Translations under genes and position numbers: made by a program | The notes under the pieces: model-generated | What the model was told of the DNA's origin: nothing | Seen by the model: only the letters and a program-made list of their open reading frames with translations | Database searches by the model: none | Part shown: in pieces, positions 9,405-17,558 of the stretch | How the letters are laid out: the number at the start of each line of letters is the position of its first letter | How positions within the stretch are numbered: position 1 is the first letter of the stretch | NCBI GenBank assembly: GCA_017550315.1 | Contig: JAFZPN010000145.1 | Coordinates: forward strand, 1-42,256 | Direction: 5' to 3' | Origin: Clostridia bacterium | GTDB taxonomy: Bacteria > Bacillota > Clostridia > Oscillospirales > CAG-272 | DNA: 42,256 nt

Positions 9405-10898
9405 TCACGGATTCATGTTTTTCTCAAGCTCCGTGTACATTCTCTCGAGCGATTTGTTGGCGACCTTGAGCTTCGAGGCGACGTTCGACATGTAATTCGT
9501 GTTATTGTTCGTCACAAGGTCGCGCATGACCTGTCCCATCTGACTGATCATCGGAGAATAGGCAAAGAGGAAACTCGTGTAGATCGAGTCGTGGATCAGG
9601 TCGATGATGTCGGAAGACAGAAGATCGCGGGAGTATTTGCATTTCAGAGTGACCTCATACCATGCGGGCGTGACAGTCCGGTAGGTCTGCGCGTTCAGGG
9701 CTTCGAGGACCGCGCCTGCCATCTCCGCGCGCGGGGTGGTTACGGGGATCACGGTAAAGAGGTTGCAGTCTCCCACCAGATTCCGGTAATACTCCTGCTC
9801 CTCGTCCAGCTTCGGAGAGGGGAGGAATCCGAAGTCATCCGTCATGTCGCGGAAATTCTCCGCGGATTTCAGAAGGCCGTTGCAGAACAGAGCGCCTCCG
9901 GTCTGGAACGTTTCCGTCCCTTCGGTATAGACGCCTTCCTGATTGAAAAGGTTCACGACTTTTTCTGTCAGGGTGACGGCGCGCTCCTGGTTCATATCGA
10001 TGACGATCTTCCCGTCCGCGTCGCGTGAGGTATAGGGGATGTCGGCACAGTACATGAACGGGTCCACCGACGAGAAGGTCTTGTACGCCACATACCCAAG
10101 CTGATCGTCCGGCTCCAGCCTGCCGTTGCCGTTGAGATCGATGTAGGAGGCGGAGATCAGATCGCTCATCCGGTCGATCGTCCATTTTCCTTCGAGGACG
10201 GTATTGTATAGCTCGTCCGGATCGCCGAACAGATTGGCGTAGATCGCCTTGTTATAGTACTGTACGAAGAGCTGGCACAAGGTCGTGAGGTTGAAGTCCC
10301 CGGTGAGGAAGAGGCGGCAGTCGTCCGTCAGCTGCAGGTTTTCCATGAACGTGACGTTCCACCACGGCTGATCGAAATCAAAGTACGGAAGTTCATACAC
10401 GTTGCGGTAGTAGCCCTTGACCGCCGTCTGCGTGAGGCCGTACTGTTCGCCGAGGAACACGTCGTAGGTGTCGTCGTTCGCCATGATCAGATTGCTGACG
10501 AGGGTGTTGATCGTACTCCAGTCGCCGGCGTTCTCGGCATAATACGTGAGATCGATGTTGAGCCTCTCCGCGACGGACTGGTTGCTCTGGATGACGGTGT
10601 CGCAGACGACGTCCCCTGTCAGCTCCTCTCCGCCTTCGATCAGGTTGGTCCAGTTGAAGCCGTTGCTGTAATAGATGGTGAAGGTCTCACCGCCGTAATC
10701 GAGGTCGTCGGGCAGCGTATCGGGCGTCTTCTCCCGGGTGATCTCCGTCTCGGGTACGGGCTCTTCGGTCTGCGAGTCCGGAGAGACTGCCGTCGTCTGG
10801 GACGGTTCCGGTCGGGTTTCGCTGCAAGAGACAAGCGGAAGCGCCGACATAAGAAAAACCAGAAACAGGATGAGCGCGCGTTTTGCGTTCTTTTTCAT
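9405..10898 (-). CDS. Extracellular solute-binding lipoprotein SBP2
   Basis: This 497-residue lipoprotein has a signal peptide ending LPLVSC (Cys25). A linker rich in Pro, Glu and Thr follows (about 26-55), then a two-lobed binding domain with an EF-hand-like loop starting at D254 (DLNGNG...DD). It is a close paralogue of SBP3 at 31287-32780: same length, same loop position, and identical blocks such as VIDMNQERAVTLTEK, CADIPYTSRD and TPAWYEVTLKCKYSRDLLSS. It should bind an oligosaccharide for an ABC importer whose permeases are not in the window. It is first in the unit with GH116, with a promoter at 10991-11019. The start is supported by a GGAGT box upstream of ATG at 10898. Confidence 0.92.
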   Translation of the reverse strand: MKKNAKRALILFLVFLMSALPLVSCSETRPEPSQTTAVSPDSQTEEPVPETEITREKTPDTLPDDLDYGGETFTIYYSNGFNWTNLIEGGEELTGDVVCDTVIQSNQSVAERLNIDLTYYAENAGDWSTINTLVSNLIMANDDTYDVFLGEQYGLTQTAVKGYYRNVYELPYFDFDQPWWNVTFMENLQLTDDCRLFLTGDFNLTTLCQLFVQYYNKAIYANLFGDPDELYNTVLEGKWTIDRMSDLISASYIDLNGNGRLEPDDQLGYVAYKTFSSVDPFMYCADIPYTSRDADGKIVIDMNQERAVTLTEKVVNLFNQEGVYTEGTETFQTGGALFCNGLLKSAENFRDMTDDFGFLPSPKLDEEQEYYRNLVGDCNLFTVIPVTTPRAEMAGAVLEALNAQTYRTVTPAWYEVTLKCKYSRDLLSSDIIDLIHDSIYTSFLFAYSPMISQMGQVMRDLVTNNNTNYMSNVASKLKVANKSLERMYTELEKNMNP

Positions 10899-10990
10899 GG
10901 GATGTACTCCTTTCGGTGGATGGGAGAGATGCGCGGACGCACGGCACAGAGGCGGGACATCGGCCGTGTCCGCGGCTGTTCTTTGGTATT

Positions 10991-11019
10991 ATTATACATC
11001 ACGCGGGGGGAAAAAACAA
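10991..11019 (-). promoter_or_regulatory. Promoter for the SBP2-GH116 unit
   Basis: Minus strand: perfect TATAAT (10996-10991), 17-base spacer, weak TTGTTT (11019-11014). It is divergent from the promoter at 11127-11155. A weak -35 beside a perfect -10 would suit an activated promoter. Confidence 0.65.
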
Positions 11020-11126
11020 GTGTTTTGTGAAATCGAAGATCGGATGTGCGGTGTCGCCGTCCGTCCGGATATGCTCCCTTTTTCGGCAAAAAACGCCGAT
11101 CTGCGCCGGAAAGAGCCCGCACCGGA

Positions 11127-11155
11127 TTGACACGGGGGAGTTTTTCTGTTACAAT
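11127..11155 (+). promoter_or_regulatory. Sigma-70-type promoter for the oxidoreductase-PHP-MBOAT unit
   Basis: TTGACA (11127-11132), a 17-base spacer, TACAAT (11150-11155): eleven of twelve consensus bases. No other good promoter is seen before 17420, so it may drive all six genes. Confidence 0.88.
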
Positions 11156-11164
11156 GGCATCGAA

Positions 11165-11181
11165 GCCGGATCTCGTCCGGC
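11165..11181. repeat. Inverted repeat just after the start point (possible operator)
   Basis: GCCGGA (11165-11170), 5 bases, TCCGGC (11176-11181): perfect 6-base arms about 10 bases past the -10 box. The position suits a repressor operator or a short leader hairpin. Six-base arms can arise by chance in G+C-rich DNA. Confidence 0.4.
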
Positions 11182-11230
11182 ATCCATCCAAATCCAAAAT
11201 CATTCGGACAGAATCAGGAGGACACGATTC

Positions 11231-12316
11231 ATGGCAGCTACCAGAAGAAAACTCCGCATCGGTTCCGTGGGGATCGGCGGAATGGGAAACGGGCATCTCG
11301 GCGCGCACGTCCTGAACAAGCGCGTTAAAATCGTCGCGCTGTGCGATCTGATCCCGGAGAAATGCGAACAGGCGATCGTTCGCCACAATCTCGATCCGAA
11401 AACCCATATCTACACGGATTTCCGTGAGATGATCGAAAAGGAAAAGCTGGATGCGGTGGATATTGCCACGCCCAACGATTTTCACTCCATCATCGCCGTC
11501 TATGCGCTGGAGCACGGTCTGCACGTCTTCTGCGAAAAGCCGGACGCGATCAACGCACAAGAGGCGGAAAAGATGAAAGCGGCGGCGGAGAAGGCGGACC
11601 GCGTGCTGATGGTCATGCGCAACAACCGGTATTACAGCAACTCGCAGTATCTGAAAAAGTACATCGAATCCGGCAAAGCGGGCGAGATCTACTGCGGACG
11701 CTGCGGATGGATCCGGCGGCGCGGCATCCCCGGCAAGGGCGGATGGTTCACTACCAAATCGAAGTCCGGCGGCGGTCCTCTGATCGACCTCGGCGTCCAC
11801 ATGATCGACCTCTCCATCTGGCTGATGGGCAATCCGAAGCCGGTGGCCGTCAGCGGGTGCACCTACAGCAAGTTCGCGGACAACGAAGCGGAAGCGGATT
11901 CCGAACACGCGGCGTTCGGCGAAAAGCAGAGCGGCGGCACCTTCGACGTGGAGGATCTGGCGATGGGCTTTATCCGCTTTGACAACGGGGCCTGCCTGCA
12001 GATCGAATTCTCGTGGGCTTCCAACATCGAGCAGGAAAAGCGTTTCGTCGAGCTGCGCGGCACGAAAGCCGGCTTCACGTGGAACGACGACGGCACCTGC
12101 GGCATCTGGACCGAGGACAAAAAGGGCAAACTGGTCGATCTGCATCCCGACTGCGGAGACATGGGCAACGGACATGCCCGCGCGCTGGAGCACTTTACCA
12201 AGATCGTGCTGGACGGCGCCGAAAAGGACTATGTCCCCGAGCAGGGCGTCAACATGATCAAGATCCTCGACGCCATCTACAAGTCCGCCGAGACCGGGCA
12301 TGAGGTCCTTCTCTGA
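11231..12316 (+). CDS. Gfo/Idh/MocA-family NAD(P)-dependent oxidoreductase
   Basis: This 361-residue protein has an N-terminal Rossmann fold with the dinucleotide loop GIGGMG (residues 14-19). The family EKP motif is at 102-104 (CEKPDA) and the probable active-site region is DLGVHMIDL with H190. Family members oxidise or reduce a hydroxyl of a sugar, inositol or derivative. I chose ATG at 11231, where AGGAGG lies 9 bases upstream and the fold begins. A longer in-frame extension to 10883 crosses the promoter and lacks an RBS. It is first in a six-gene plus-strand run and followed after 69 bases by a PHP-domain gene, a common pairing in sugar-acid and modified-sugar pathways. The exact substrate cannot be read from the sequence. 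Confidence 0.92.
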   Translation: MAATRRKLRIGSVGIGGMGNGHLGAHVLNKRVKIVALCDLIPEKCEQAIVRHNLDPKTHIYTDFREMIEKEKLDAVDIATPNDFHSIIAVYALEHGLHVFCEKPDAINAQEAEKMKAAAEKADRVLMVMRNNRYYSNSQYLKKYIESGKAGEIYCGRCGWIRRRGIPGKGGWFTTKSKSGGGPLIDLGVHMIDLSIWLMGNPKPVAVSGCTYSKFADNEAEADSEHAAFGEKQSGGTFDVEDLAMGFIRFDNGACLQIEFSWASNIEQEKRFVELRGTKAGFTWNDDGTCGIWTEDKKGKLVDLHPDCGDMGNGHARALEHFTKIVLDGAEKDYVPEQGVNMIKILDAIYKSAETGHEVLL

Positions 12317-12385
12317 TCCGGCCTCCCATCCGGACAATGATCGTTTAAAATCGAAATCATCCAGAACAGAAACGAGGGAAAAAGC

Positions 12386-13318
12386 ATGAAGAGACAGCAG
12401 GCATTCGGCGGCAGCGAAAAAATGCTCAAGGGCGGCCTTCACTGCCATACCAGACGTTCCGACGGCTCGGGAGAACCGGATGAGGTCATCCGGCTGCACG
12501 CGGCGAACGGATACGATTTTCTGGCGCTGACCGATCACCGTTTTTACAACTACAAGAATTTTGCGCCGGAGGTTCCCATCACCATCATCCCCGGCATGGA
12601 ATTCGACGGGACTTTCGCTCACGATCACGGCTTCCGCTGTTTCCACACCGTCTGCATCGGTCCCGCCAAGGAGGACGGCAACGGATACGACCAGGATGAG
12701 CGAGTGGACTCCGCCAGAACGACCGGACAGGAGGACTATCAGCCCTATCTCGACGCGATCCACGCGAAGGGAAACCTGACGATCCACTGCCATCCGGAGT
12801 GGAGCTGCACCTCCGCGCGGTATTTCGAGAAGCTGAAGGGCAATTTCGCGATGGAAATCTGGAACAGCGGCTGCGCCCTGAACTGCCACATGGACATGGA
12901 CGCCGCCTGCTGGGATGAGCTTCTCGGCCAGGGCATTCACATCTACGGCGTGGCGGTCGACGACGGTCACAGCATGAGGGATCACTGTAACGGCTGGGTG
13001 CGCGTCCGTGCGGAGAACAGCATCGCCTCCATTCTCGAAGCCCTGAAGGCGGGCAAATTCTACTCCTCCTGCGGACCGGAGATCTATGATTTCTATGTCG
13101 ACGGGGACAAGGCATACATCGACTGCTCCGCGGCCGCCGCGATCCGTATCCAGAGCGACATGCACCCCACGAGGATCGTCACCTCGGCCGACGGGTCGAT
13201 GACCCATGCGGAATTCGGCCTGAACAGCTGGCCGGGGAGCTACCGGTACGTCCGCATGACGGTGATCGACAAGGACGGCAAGTTCGCGTGGACCAATCCC
13301 ATCTGGCTGGACGAGTGA
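12386..13318 (+). CDS. PHP-domain metal-dependent phosphoesterase-like protein
   Basis: This 310-residue protein shows the PHP metal-site motifs in order: HCHTRRSDG (H19, H21, D26), TDHR (D50, H51), GMEFDG (E72), HCHPEW (H134, H136) and DDGHS (D192/D193, H195). These fit a trinuclear metal centre that hydrolyses a phosphoester. A C-terminal beta-rich segment follows from about residue 235. There is no signal peptide. A GAGGGA box precedes the ATG by about 7 bases. It lies between the oxidoreductase and the MBOAT cassette and probably shares their transcript. The substrate is unknown; sugar phosphate or nucleotide-sugar chemistry would fit the neighbours (inference). Confidence 0.85.
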   Translation: MKRQQAFGGSEKMLKGGLHCHTRRSDGSGEPDEVIRLHAANGYDFLALTDHRFYNYKNFAPEVPITIIPGMEFDGTFAHDHGFRCFHTVCIGPAKEDGNGYDQDERVDSARTTGQEDYQPYLDAIHAKGNLTIHCHPEWSCTSARYFEKLKGNFAMEIWNSGCALNCHMDMDAACWDELLGQGIHIYGVAVDDGHSMRDHCNGWVRVRAENSIASILEALKAGKFYSSCGPEIYDFYVDGDKAYIDCSAAAAIRIQSDMHPTRIVTSADGSMTHAEFGLNSWPGSYRYVRMTVIDKDGKFAWTNPIWLDE

Positions 13319-13382
13319 TCCGGCGGAGCGGTAGGCTGATGAAAATCAGAAAAACCGAAAACTAAGCTTTTGAGGCAACAAC

Positions 13383-13925
13383 ATGAATCGAATTATTTTT
13401 CGCCGGATCCATGCCGTTCTGCTGGCGCTCGTTTTGCTGACGGCTACCCTGTTCCTCGCGGGATGCTCGAAGGACAAGCCCGAGACCTCGGACGCGCCGG
13501 CATCCTCTTCGGAGAGTGCCGGTCAAGGCGTCTTCCTCCTTTTTAACGGACAGAAGCTGCACATCGGAGACGAATTTGCCGCTCTGAAGGACGCACTCGG
13601 TCCGGAGAGCATGCCCTGCGAGACCATCAAGCCCTGCGACCCGAACTCCGACGCGGTGTCGACGCTGTATTTCTACGACGGCGTGGAGATCATGGTGCAG
13701 GAAGACGGATCGATCGAATCCCTCTCGGTCGGCAGGGACAGCGAAGCCGCCTTACTGGGAGAGATCCGCCCGGGCTCGGACCCGGACGCGCTCAAAGCAA
13801 GCCTCGGTGATCCCTCGGATGAGAACGAATACGCGCTGATATACATCGTGGACAGCGTCTGGATCAATGCGTATCTCGACGAAGGCATCATCTCCGGCTT
13901 TTACATCACCTTTACCGTGAACTGA
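13383..13925 (+). CDS. Small lipoprotein with tandem BamE/BLIP-like halves, copy A
   Basis: This 180-residue lipoprotein has a signal peptide ending LAGC (Cys28) and a Ser/Glu-rich spacer. Two similar halves follow, each with a G-x-x-x-x-(A)LK-x-x-LG helix and then beta strands: GDEFAALKDALG (first) and GSDPDALKASLGDP (second). The first half contains C-D-P-N-S-D then YFYDG and a DG turn. The same signature recurs in the 171-residue protein at 16905-17420 (CDDNSD, HFYDG, GATRDEVKAALGEP), so the two are paralogues bracketing the MBOAT and DHHW genes. The fold guess (BamE/BLIP-like) is inference from the pattern. It should sit on the outer face of the membrane. A GAGG box precedes the ATG; no terminator separates it from the PHP gene. 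Confidence 0.8.
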   Translation: MNRIIFRRIHAVLLALVLLTATLFLAGCSKDKPETSDAPASSSESAGQGVFLLFNGQKLHIGDEFAALKDALGPESMPCETIKPCDPNSDAVSTLYFYDGVEIMVQEDGSIESLSVGRDSEAALLGEIRPGSDPDALKASLGDPSDENEYALIYIVDSVWINAYLDEGIISGFYITFTVN

Positions 13926-13931
13926 CCGCTC

Positions 13932-13943
13932 TCCCGCGCGGGA
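13932..13943. repeat. 12-base perfect palindrome before the MBOAT gene
   Basis: TCCCGCGCGGGA lies 6 bases after the stop of the first lipoprotein gene. With no T-tract it is not an intrinsic terminator; it could be an mRNA-processing or attenuation structure, or chance. Confidence 0.3.
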
Positions 13944-14006
13944 ACAGCCTGCCCTATTGAAACCCATGACGCAAACAACACAGACATCAGGAGAGGTTCT
14001 GCAGAT

Positions 14007-15413
14007 ATGACCTTCAGTTCCCTGACCTTTCTCTTCGTGTTCTTTCCGGTCACGTTTCTGCTCTACGCGGTGATCCGGAATCACACGGCGAGAAATATCC
14101 TTCTTGCGGCGGCAAGTCTGGTGTTTTACGCCTTCGGCGAACCGGTTGCCGTCATGATCATGCTGATTTCCATCGTCCTGAACTATGTCTGCGGGCGCGT
14201 CGCCGCCGGGACAAGATGGGATAGGCTCGCGGTGGTTTTCGCGGTACTTGTGAACATCGGTCTTCTGGCCGCGTACAAGTACACCGGCTTCTTCGTCCAG
14301 ATCGTCGACGGGCTCTTCCGGTTATCGATCCCGGTCCCGCAGATCCGGCTGCCGATCGGCATTTCCTTCTTCACCTTCCAGGGACTGAGCTATGTCATCG
14401 ACGTCTACCGCGACAAGAAAAACGTCCAGAAAAACCTGTTCTCGGTGCTTCTGTACATCTCCTTCTTCCCGCAGCTGATCGCCGGTCCCATCGTGCGCTA
14501 TGCCGACATCGCGGCGCAGATCAAGCAGCGCGAATTCACGCCCGACCGCATCGGCAGGGGCGTCTGCCGCTTTCTGTTCGGTCTGGCGAAAAAGGTGCTT
14601 GTGGCTAACCAAATGGGACTTTTGGCGGACAAGGTGTTCTCCTTCGGCGCGGGGCAGCTCTCGACCGGCACCGCCTGGATCGGCGCGGTCTGTTATTCCC
14701 TGCAGATCTTCTTCGATTTCTGCGGGTACAGCGACATGGCGATCGGTCTCGGGTGCATCTTCGGCTTTGATTTTCGCGAGAACTTCAACTATCCGTACAT
14801 CGCCGGCAGCATTCAGGATTTCTGGCGCAGATGGCACATCTCCCTGTCCACTTGGTTCAAGGAATATGTTTACATCCCGCTGGGCGGCAACCGCAAAGGG
14901 AACGCGAGAACGACGCTCAACAAGTGGATCATCTTCTTCCTGACCGGCCTGTGGCACGGCGCGAACTTTACGTTCATTCTCTGGGGCCTGTGGCACGGAC
15001 TCTGGCAGATGCTCGAAACCTATCAGATCGTGCCGACGAAGAAAGCCTGGTTCAAGCCCCTCGGCCACGTCTATACCCTGCTCGTGGTGATCGTCGGCTT
15101 TGTGCTGTTCCGCGCGGACACGCTTGCACAGGGCTTCGGCGTCCTCGGGGCGATGTTCTGGCCGACCGGCGGAGATGGCGGCGCGGTTTCGGAGATCCTC
15201 GCGCTGTTAAACCCCTTGTTCTTCCTCAGCTTCGGCTTCGCCCTCCTGCTCTCGACGCCCGTCTTCCGCGTCCTGCGGCAGAAGGCGGAGGAAACAGGTC
15301 GATGCGCTGTATACAACTATGCGGCGTATGCGGGTTCGCTCGCGCTCTTCGCGCTGTCGGTGCTGTCCCTCGTATCGAGCAGCTATAACCCGTTCATCTA
15401 TTTCCGGTTTTGA
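14007..15413 (+). CDS. AlgI-type MBOAT O-acyltransferase
   Basis: This 468-residue polytopic membrane protein carries the AlgI/PatA/DltB-like MBOAT signatures: PIGISFFTFQGLSYVIDVYR, FFPQLIAGPIVRY, DFCGYSDMAIG, and the core block NFNYPY...DFWRRWHISLSTWF...YVYIPLGG. The conserved catalytic His lies in the later block TGLWHGANFTF. It should pass an acyl (usually acetyl) group across the membrane to a partner that places it on an exported polymer. An AGGAGAGG box lies upstream of the ATG at 14007. The stop is 15 bases before the DHHW gene, so the two are probably translated together. In relatives this pair O-acetylates exopolysaccharide or peptidoglycan; the polymer here is not encoded in the window. 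Confidence 0.95.
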   Translation: MTFSSLTFLFVFFPVTFLLYAVIRNHTARNILLAAASLVFYAFGEPVAVMIMLISIVLNYVCGRVAAGTRWDRLAVVFAVLVNIGLLAAYKYTGFFVQIVDGLFRLSIPVPQIRLPIGISFFTFQGLSYVIDVYRDKKNVQKNLFSVLLYISFFPQLIAGPIVRYADIAAQIKQREFTPDRIGRGVCRFLFGLAKKVLVANQMGLLADKVFSFGAGQLSTGTAWIGAVCYSLQIFFDFCGYSDMAIGLGCIFGFDFRENFNYPYIAGSIQDFWRRWHISLSTWFKEYVYIPLGGNRKGNARTTLNKWIIFFLTGLWHGANFTFILWGLWHGLWQMLETYQIVPTKKAWFKPLGHVYTLLVVIVGFVLFRADTLAQGFGVLGAMFWPTGGDGGAVSEILALLNPLFFLSFGFALLLSTPVFRVLRQKAEETGRCAVYNYAAYAGSLALFALSVLSLVSSSYNPFIYFRF

Positions 15414-15428
15414 GAGGAGGAAAACAGC

Positions 15429-16880
15429 ATGAAAAAAGCCTTCAAAATCGCGTATATCGTCCTGTTCTTCACCCTGCTCTGCCTGCCGATGCTCCTCATG
15501 CCGTTTTTCAAGAACGACAGCACTCTGGAAAAGCGCTCGCTCGCCAAGCTGCCGTCCTATCTCGAAGACGGGCGGCTGAACCTCGATTTCTCCGATCAAT
15601 TTGAATCGTACGCGAGCGACCATTTTCCGCTGCGCGCAGAACTTCTGACAGCTTCCAATACGATCAAAGGCGAGCTGCTTCACGCGCAGAGCTCCAATGT
15701 GATCGTCGGCAGGGACGGCTGGCTGTTCTTCAATTCCGAACAGGCGGACTTTCTGAACACGAACGCGCTCACGGACCGGCAGATCCGCTCGATCGCCGTC
15801 ACGCTCTCGCTGATCGAGGAGGATATCACGGGCCGCGGCGGACGCTTCGCCTTCGTACCCGTGCCGAACAAATCGACCGTTTACGGCGAGAAGATGCCCC
15901 CCACCTTCCGCCGGTCGTCCGAGAACAATCTGACCCGGCTGACGGAAGAGCTCACCCGGAGCGGCGTCTCCTTCACCGATCTGCGGGGGATCCTCCTCGC
16001 ATCCAAGGATCAGACGATCTATCACCGCCGCGATTCCCATTGGAATTACCGGGGCGCTCTCATCGGCTGGGGTGCCGTCATGGACACCCTCGGCAAAGAA
16101 CACGAGACCTATGCGGGTGCCGCCTATACGGTCGAGAACATCTGGCGCGGCGACCTCGACAAACTGCTGCTCCCGGCTGGCGGGGTGATGGACGAGCAGG
16201 TGGTGTATCAGATCGACCACGACAGCTTCCGCTTCACCTATTCCATGGGCGTTAGCGATCAGGCGGCGCAGCTTGCAAACTACATGAGCGACCGGGAGGA
16301 GCGCGACGATCTGTTCACCGCGCAGAATCTGGACCACAAGGACGGCAGCCGGCTCTACATGGTCCGCGACTCCTTCGGCCGGGCCCTCCTGCCCTTCATG
16401 ATCGACAGCTATGAGACATCGACCTTCAAGCGCACGGACTGCCCCAATGTCGCCTCCATCGAAGACGGGACCGACCTGATCTATGAGATCGCGGAACGCA
16501 ACCTGCACCGGATCATCGAGACCGCGCCGTTCTTATATGCGCCCCTCCGGGAGGGCATCTCGGCGGACGGTCTTCCCATCGGCGGCGAAATCGAAGGGCA
16601 CACGGAGACGACGGGCTATGGCACGCGGCTCTACGGTTCCCTGCCGGACGATCTGCCCGCCGGGGACTGCCGCGTCTATCTCGTGCTCGAACAGGACGGC
16701 GGGACCGTCACGCTCGAAGCCTTCCCGATCCACGAGGCAAGGCTCCTCGGCGACGGCGGCAAGAACGGCTATTCCGCGATCCTCTCCGAAGAGCTCGGCC
16801 TGTCCGGGACCTACCGTGTCACGGTCATCGCCGAGGGTACCGCATTCCCCTGCGGCACATTCACCGCAGGAACAGAATAA
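15429..16880 (+). CDS. DHHW/AlgX-AlgJ-like SGNH acyltransferase partner of MBOAT
   Basis: This 483-residue protein has one N-terminal membrane anchor (about residues 5-26) and an extracellular SGNH-type domain. Motifs seen are QFESYASDHFPLR (DHHW-family start), DGWLFF, PVPNKSTVY, RDSHWN (D202, H204) and VRDSFGRALLP (D314, S315). Ser315 with Asp202/His204 forms the expected catalytic set of AlgX/AlgJ-like O-acetyltransferases. A C-terminal beta-rich domain follows from about residue 380. AGGAGG lies 8 bases before the ATG, 15 bases after the MBOAT stop. It should take the acyl group exported by the MBOAT protein and transfer it to a polysaccharide. Confidence 0.9.
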   Translation: MKKAFKIAYIVLFFTLLCLPMLLMPFFKNDSTLEKRSLAKLPSYLEDGRLNLDFSDQFESYASDHFPLRAELLTASNTIKGELLHAQSSNVIVGRDGWLFFNSEQADFLNTNALTDRQIRSIAVTLSLIEEDITGRGGRFAFVPVPNKSTVYGEKMPPTFRRSSENNLTRLTEELTRSGVSFTDLRGILLASKDQTIYHRRDSHWNYRGALIGWGAVMDTLGKEHETYAGAAYTVENIWRGDLDKLLLPAGGVMDEQVVYQIDHDSFRFTYSMGVSDQAAQLANYMSDREERDDLFTAQNLDHKDGSRLYMVRDSFGRALLPFMIDSYETSTFKRTDCPNVASIEDGTDLIYEIAERNLHRIIETAPFLYAPLREGISADGLPIGGEIEGHTETTGYGTRLYGSLPDDLPAGDCRVYLVLEQDGGTVTLEAFPIHEARLLGDGGKNGYSAILSEELGLSGTYRVTVIAEGTAFPCGTFTAGTE

Positions 16881-16904
16881 AACGAATCCACAGGAGGAAC
16901 CAAG

Positions 16905-17420
16905 ATGAAAAAAGTCATTTCCCTTTTACTGGCACTGCTCGTCGTCGCGCTGTGCGCGGGCTGCGGCAAAAACGACGCGTCCGCGGGATCGGATTCCGCG
17001 GGAGCGAATACGGCTGCCGACGGCATCTATATCACGGTCAGCGGCCAGAATCTCACGCTGGGGATCCCCTACGCGGGCGTGAAGGATCAGCTCGGCGAGG
17101 AGACGCAGCCTGCCGAAGTCCTGACGTCCTGCGACGACAATTCCGACTGGCAGCAGACGATGCACTTCTATGACGGCGTCATCGTCACGGAGGACAAGGA
17201 CGGCAACATCGACGGCGTTCAGGTGAGCGGCGGCGATTCCGCGCTGATAGGCAAGATCAAAATCGGCGCGACGAGGGACGAGGTCAAAGCAGCGCTCGGC
17301 GAGCCGGATACCGACCAGACCTGGGGCATCTATTACACCACGACGAATCCCTGGGTCAATATCTACGTCGACGAGGAGACGGGACTGGTCACCGGTTTCG
17401 CGCTCATGCCGTCGATGTGA
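16905..17420 (+). CDS. Small lipoprotein with tandem BamE/BLIP-like halves, copy B
   Basis: This 171-residue lipoprotein has a signal peptide ending LCAGC (Cys20; Cys at -3 is slightly atypical). It is paralogous to the 180-residue lipoprotein at 13383-13925: CDDNSD, HFYDG, a DGNIDGV turn and GATRDEVKAALGEP align with CDPNSD, YFYDG, DGSIESL and GSDPDALKASLGDP. Each protein also repeats the LK/VK-x-x-LG helix internally (GIPYAGVKDQLGE in the first half here). AGGAGG lies 7 bases upstream. It is last in the plus-strand run and is followed by a strong terminator. The location suggests an outer-surface accessory of the O-acylation complex (inference). Confidence 0.8.
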   Translation: MKKVISLLLALLVVALCAGCGKNDASAGSDSAGANTAADGIYITVSGQNLTLGIPYAGVKDQLGEETQPAEVLTSCDDNSDWQQTMHFYDGVIVTEDKDGNIDGVQVSGGDSALIGKIKIGATRDEVKAALGEPDTDQTWGIYYTTTNPWVNIYVDEETGLVTGFALMPSM

Positions 17421-17456
17421 TCCCGGCTTGATGAAAATACCCTAAGCAAAAGAAAT

Positions 17457-17500
17457 GCACCTCAAAGACCGCCGGGCCTTTGAGGTGCTTCTCTTGTTTG
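17457..17500. terminator. Bidirectional rho-independent terminator
   Basis: Perfect 11-bp stem GCACCTCAAAG (17457-17467) / CTTTGAGGTGC (17478-17488), 10-base loop, then TTCTCTTGTTT. On the minus strand the stem is followed by ATTTCTTTT. It closes both the MBOAT unit and the convergent beta-helix unit. Confidence 0.9.
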
Positions 17501-17558
17501 TGATTTCCTTTTTCAACCCTACGGATCTGCCGGGAAGGAATCGGGATAAACGTCCCGG

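Larger units (their letters stand above)
10899..11230. other. 332-base intergenic region with divergent promoters
   Basis: Besides the two promoters this stretch holds a long leader for SBP2 (about 85 bases) and a 75-base leader for the oxidoreductase gene. The latter contains an inverted repeat (11165-11181). I see no small gene with a credible ribosome-binding site here. Confidence 0.6.

Noticed and set aside
10895-13207. Long minus-strand open frame of 770 codons opposite the oxidoreductase and PHP genes
   Set aside because: It is antisense to two clear family members, has no start with RBS and codes for low-complexity His/Asp/Val-rich sequence, the usual shadow of G+C-rich codon bias.
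13326-13348. CTGAT-GAAA-ATCAG hairpin between the PHP and first lipoprotein genes as a terminator
   Set aside because: The stem is only 5 bp, A+T-rich and followed by A rather than T, so transcription should read through.
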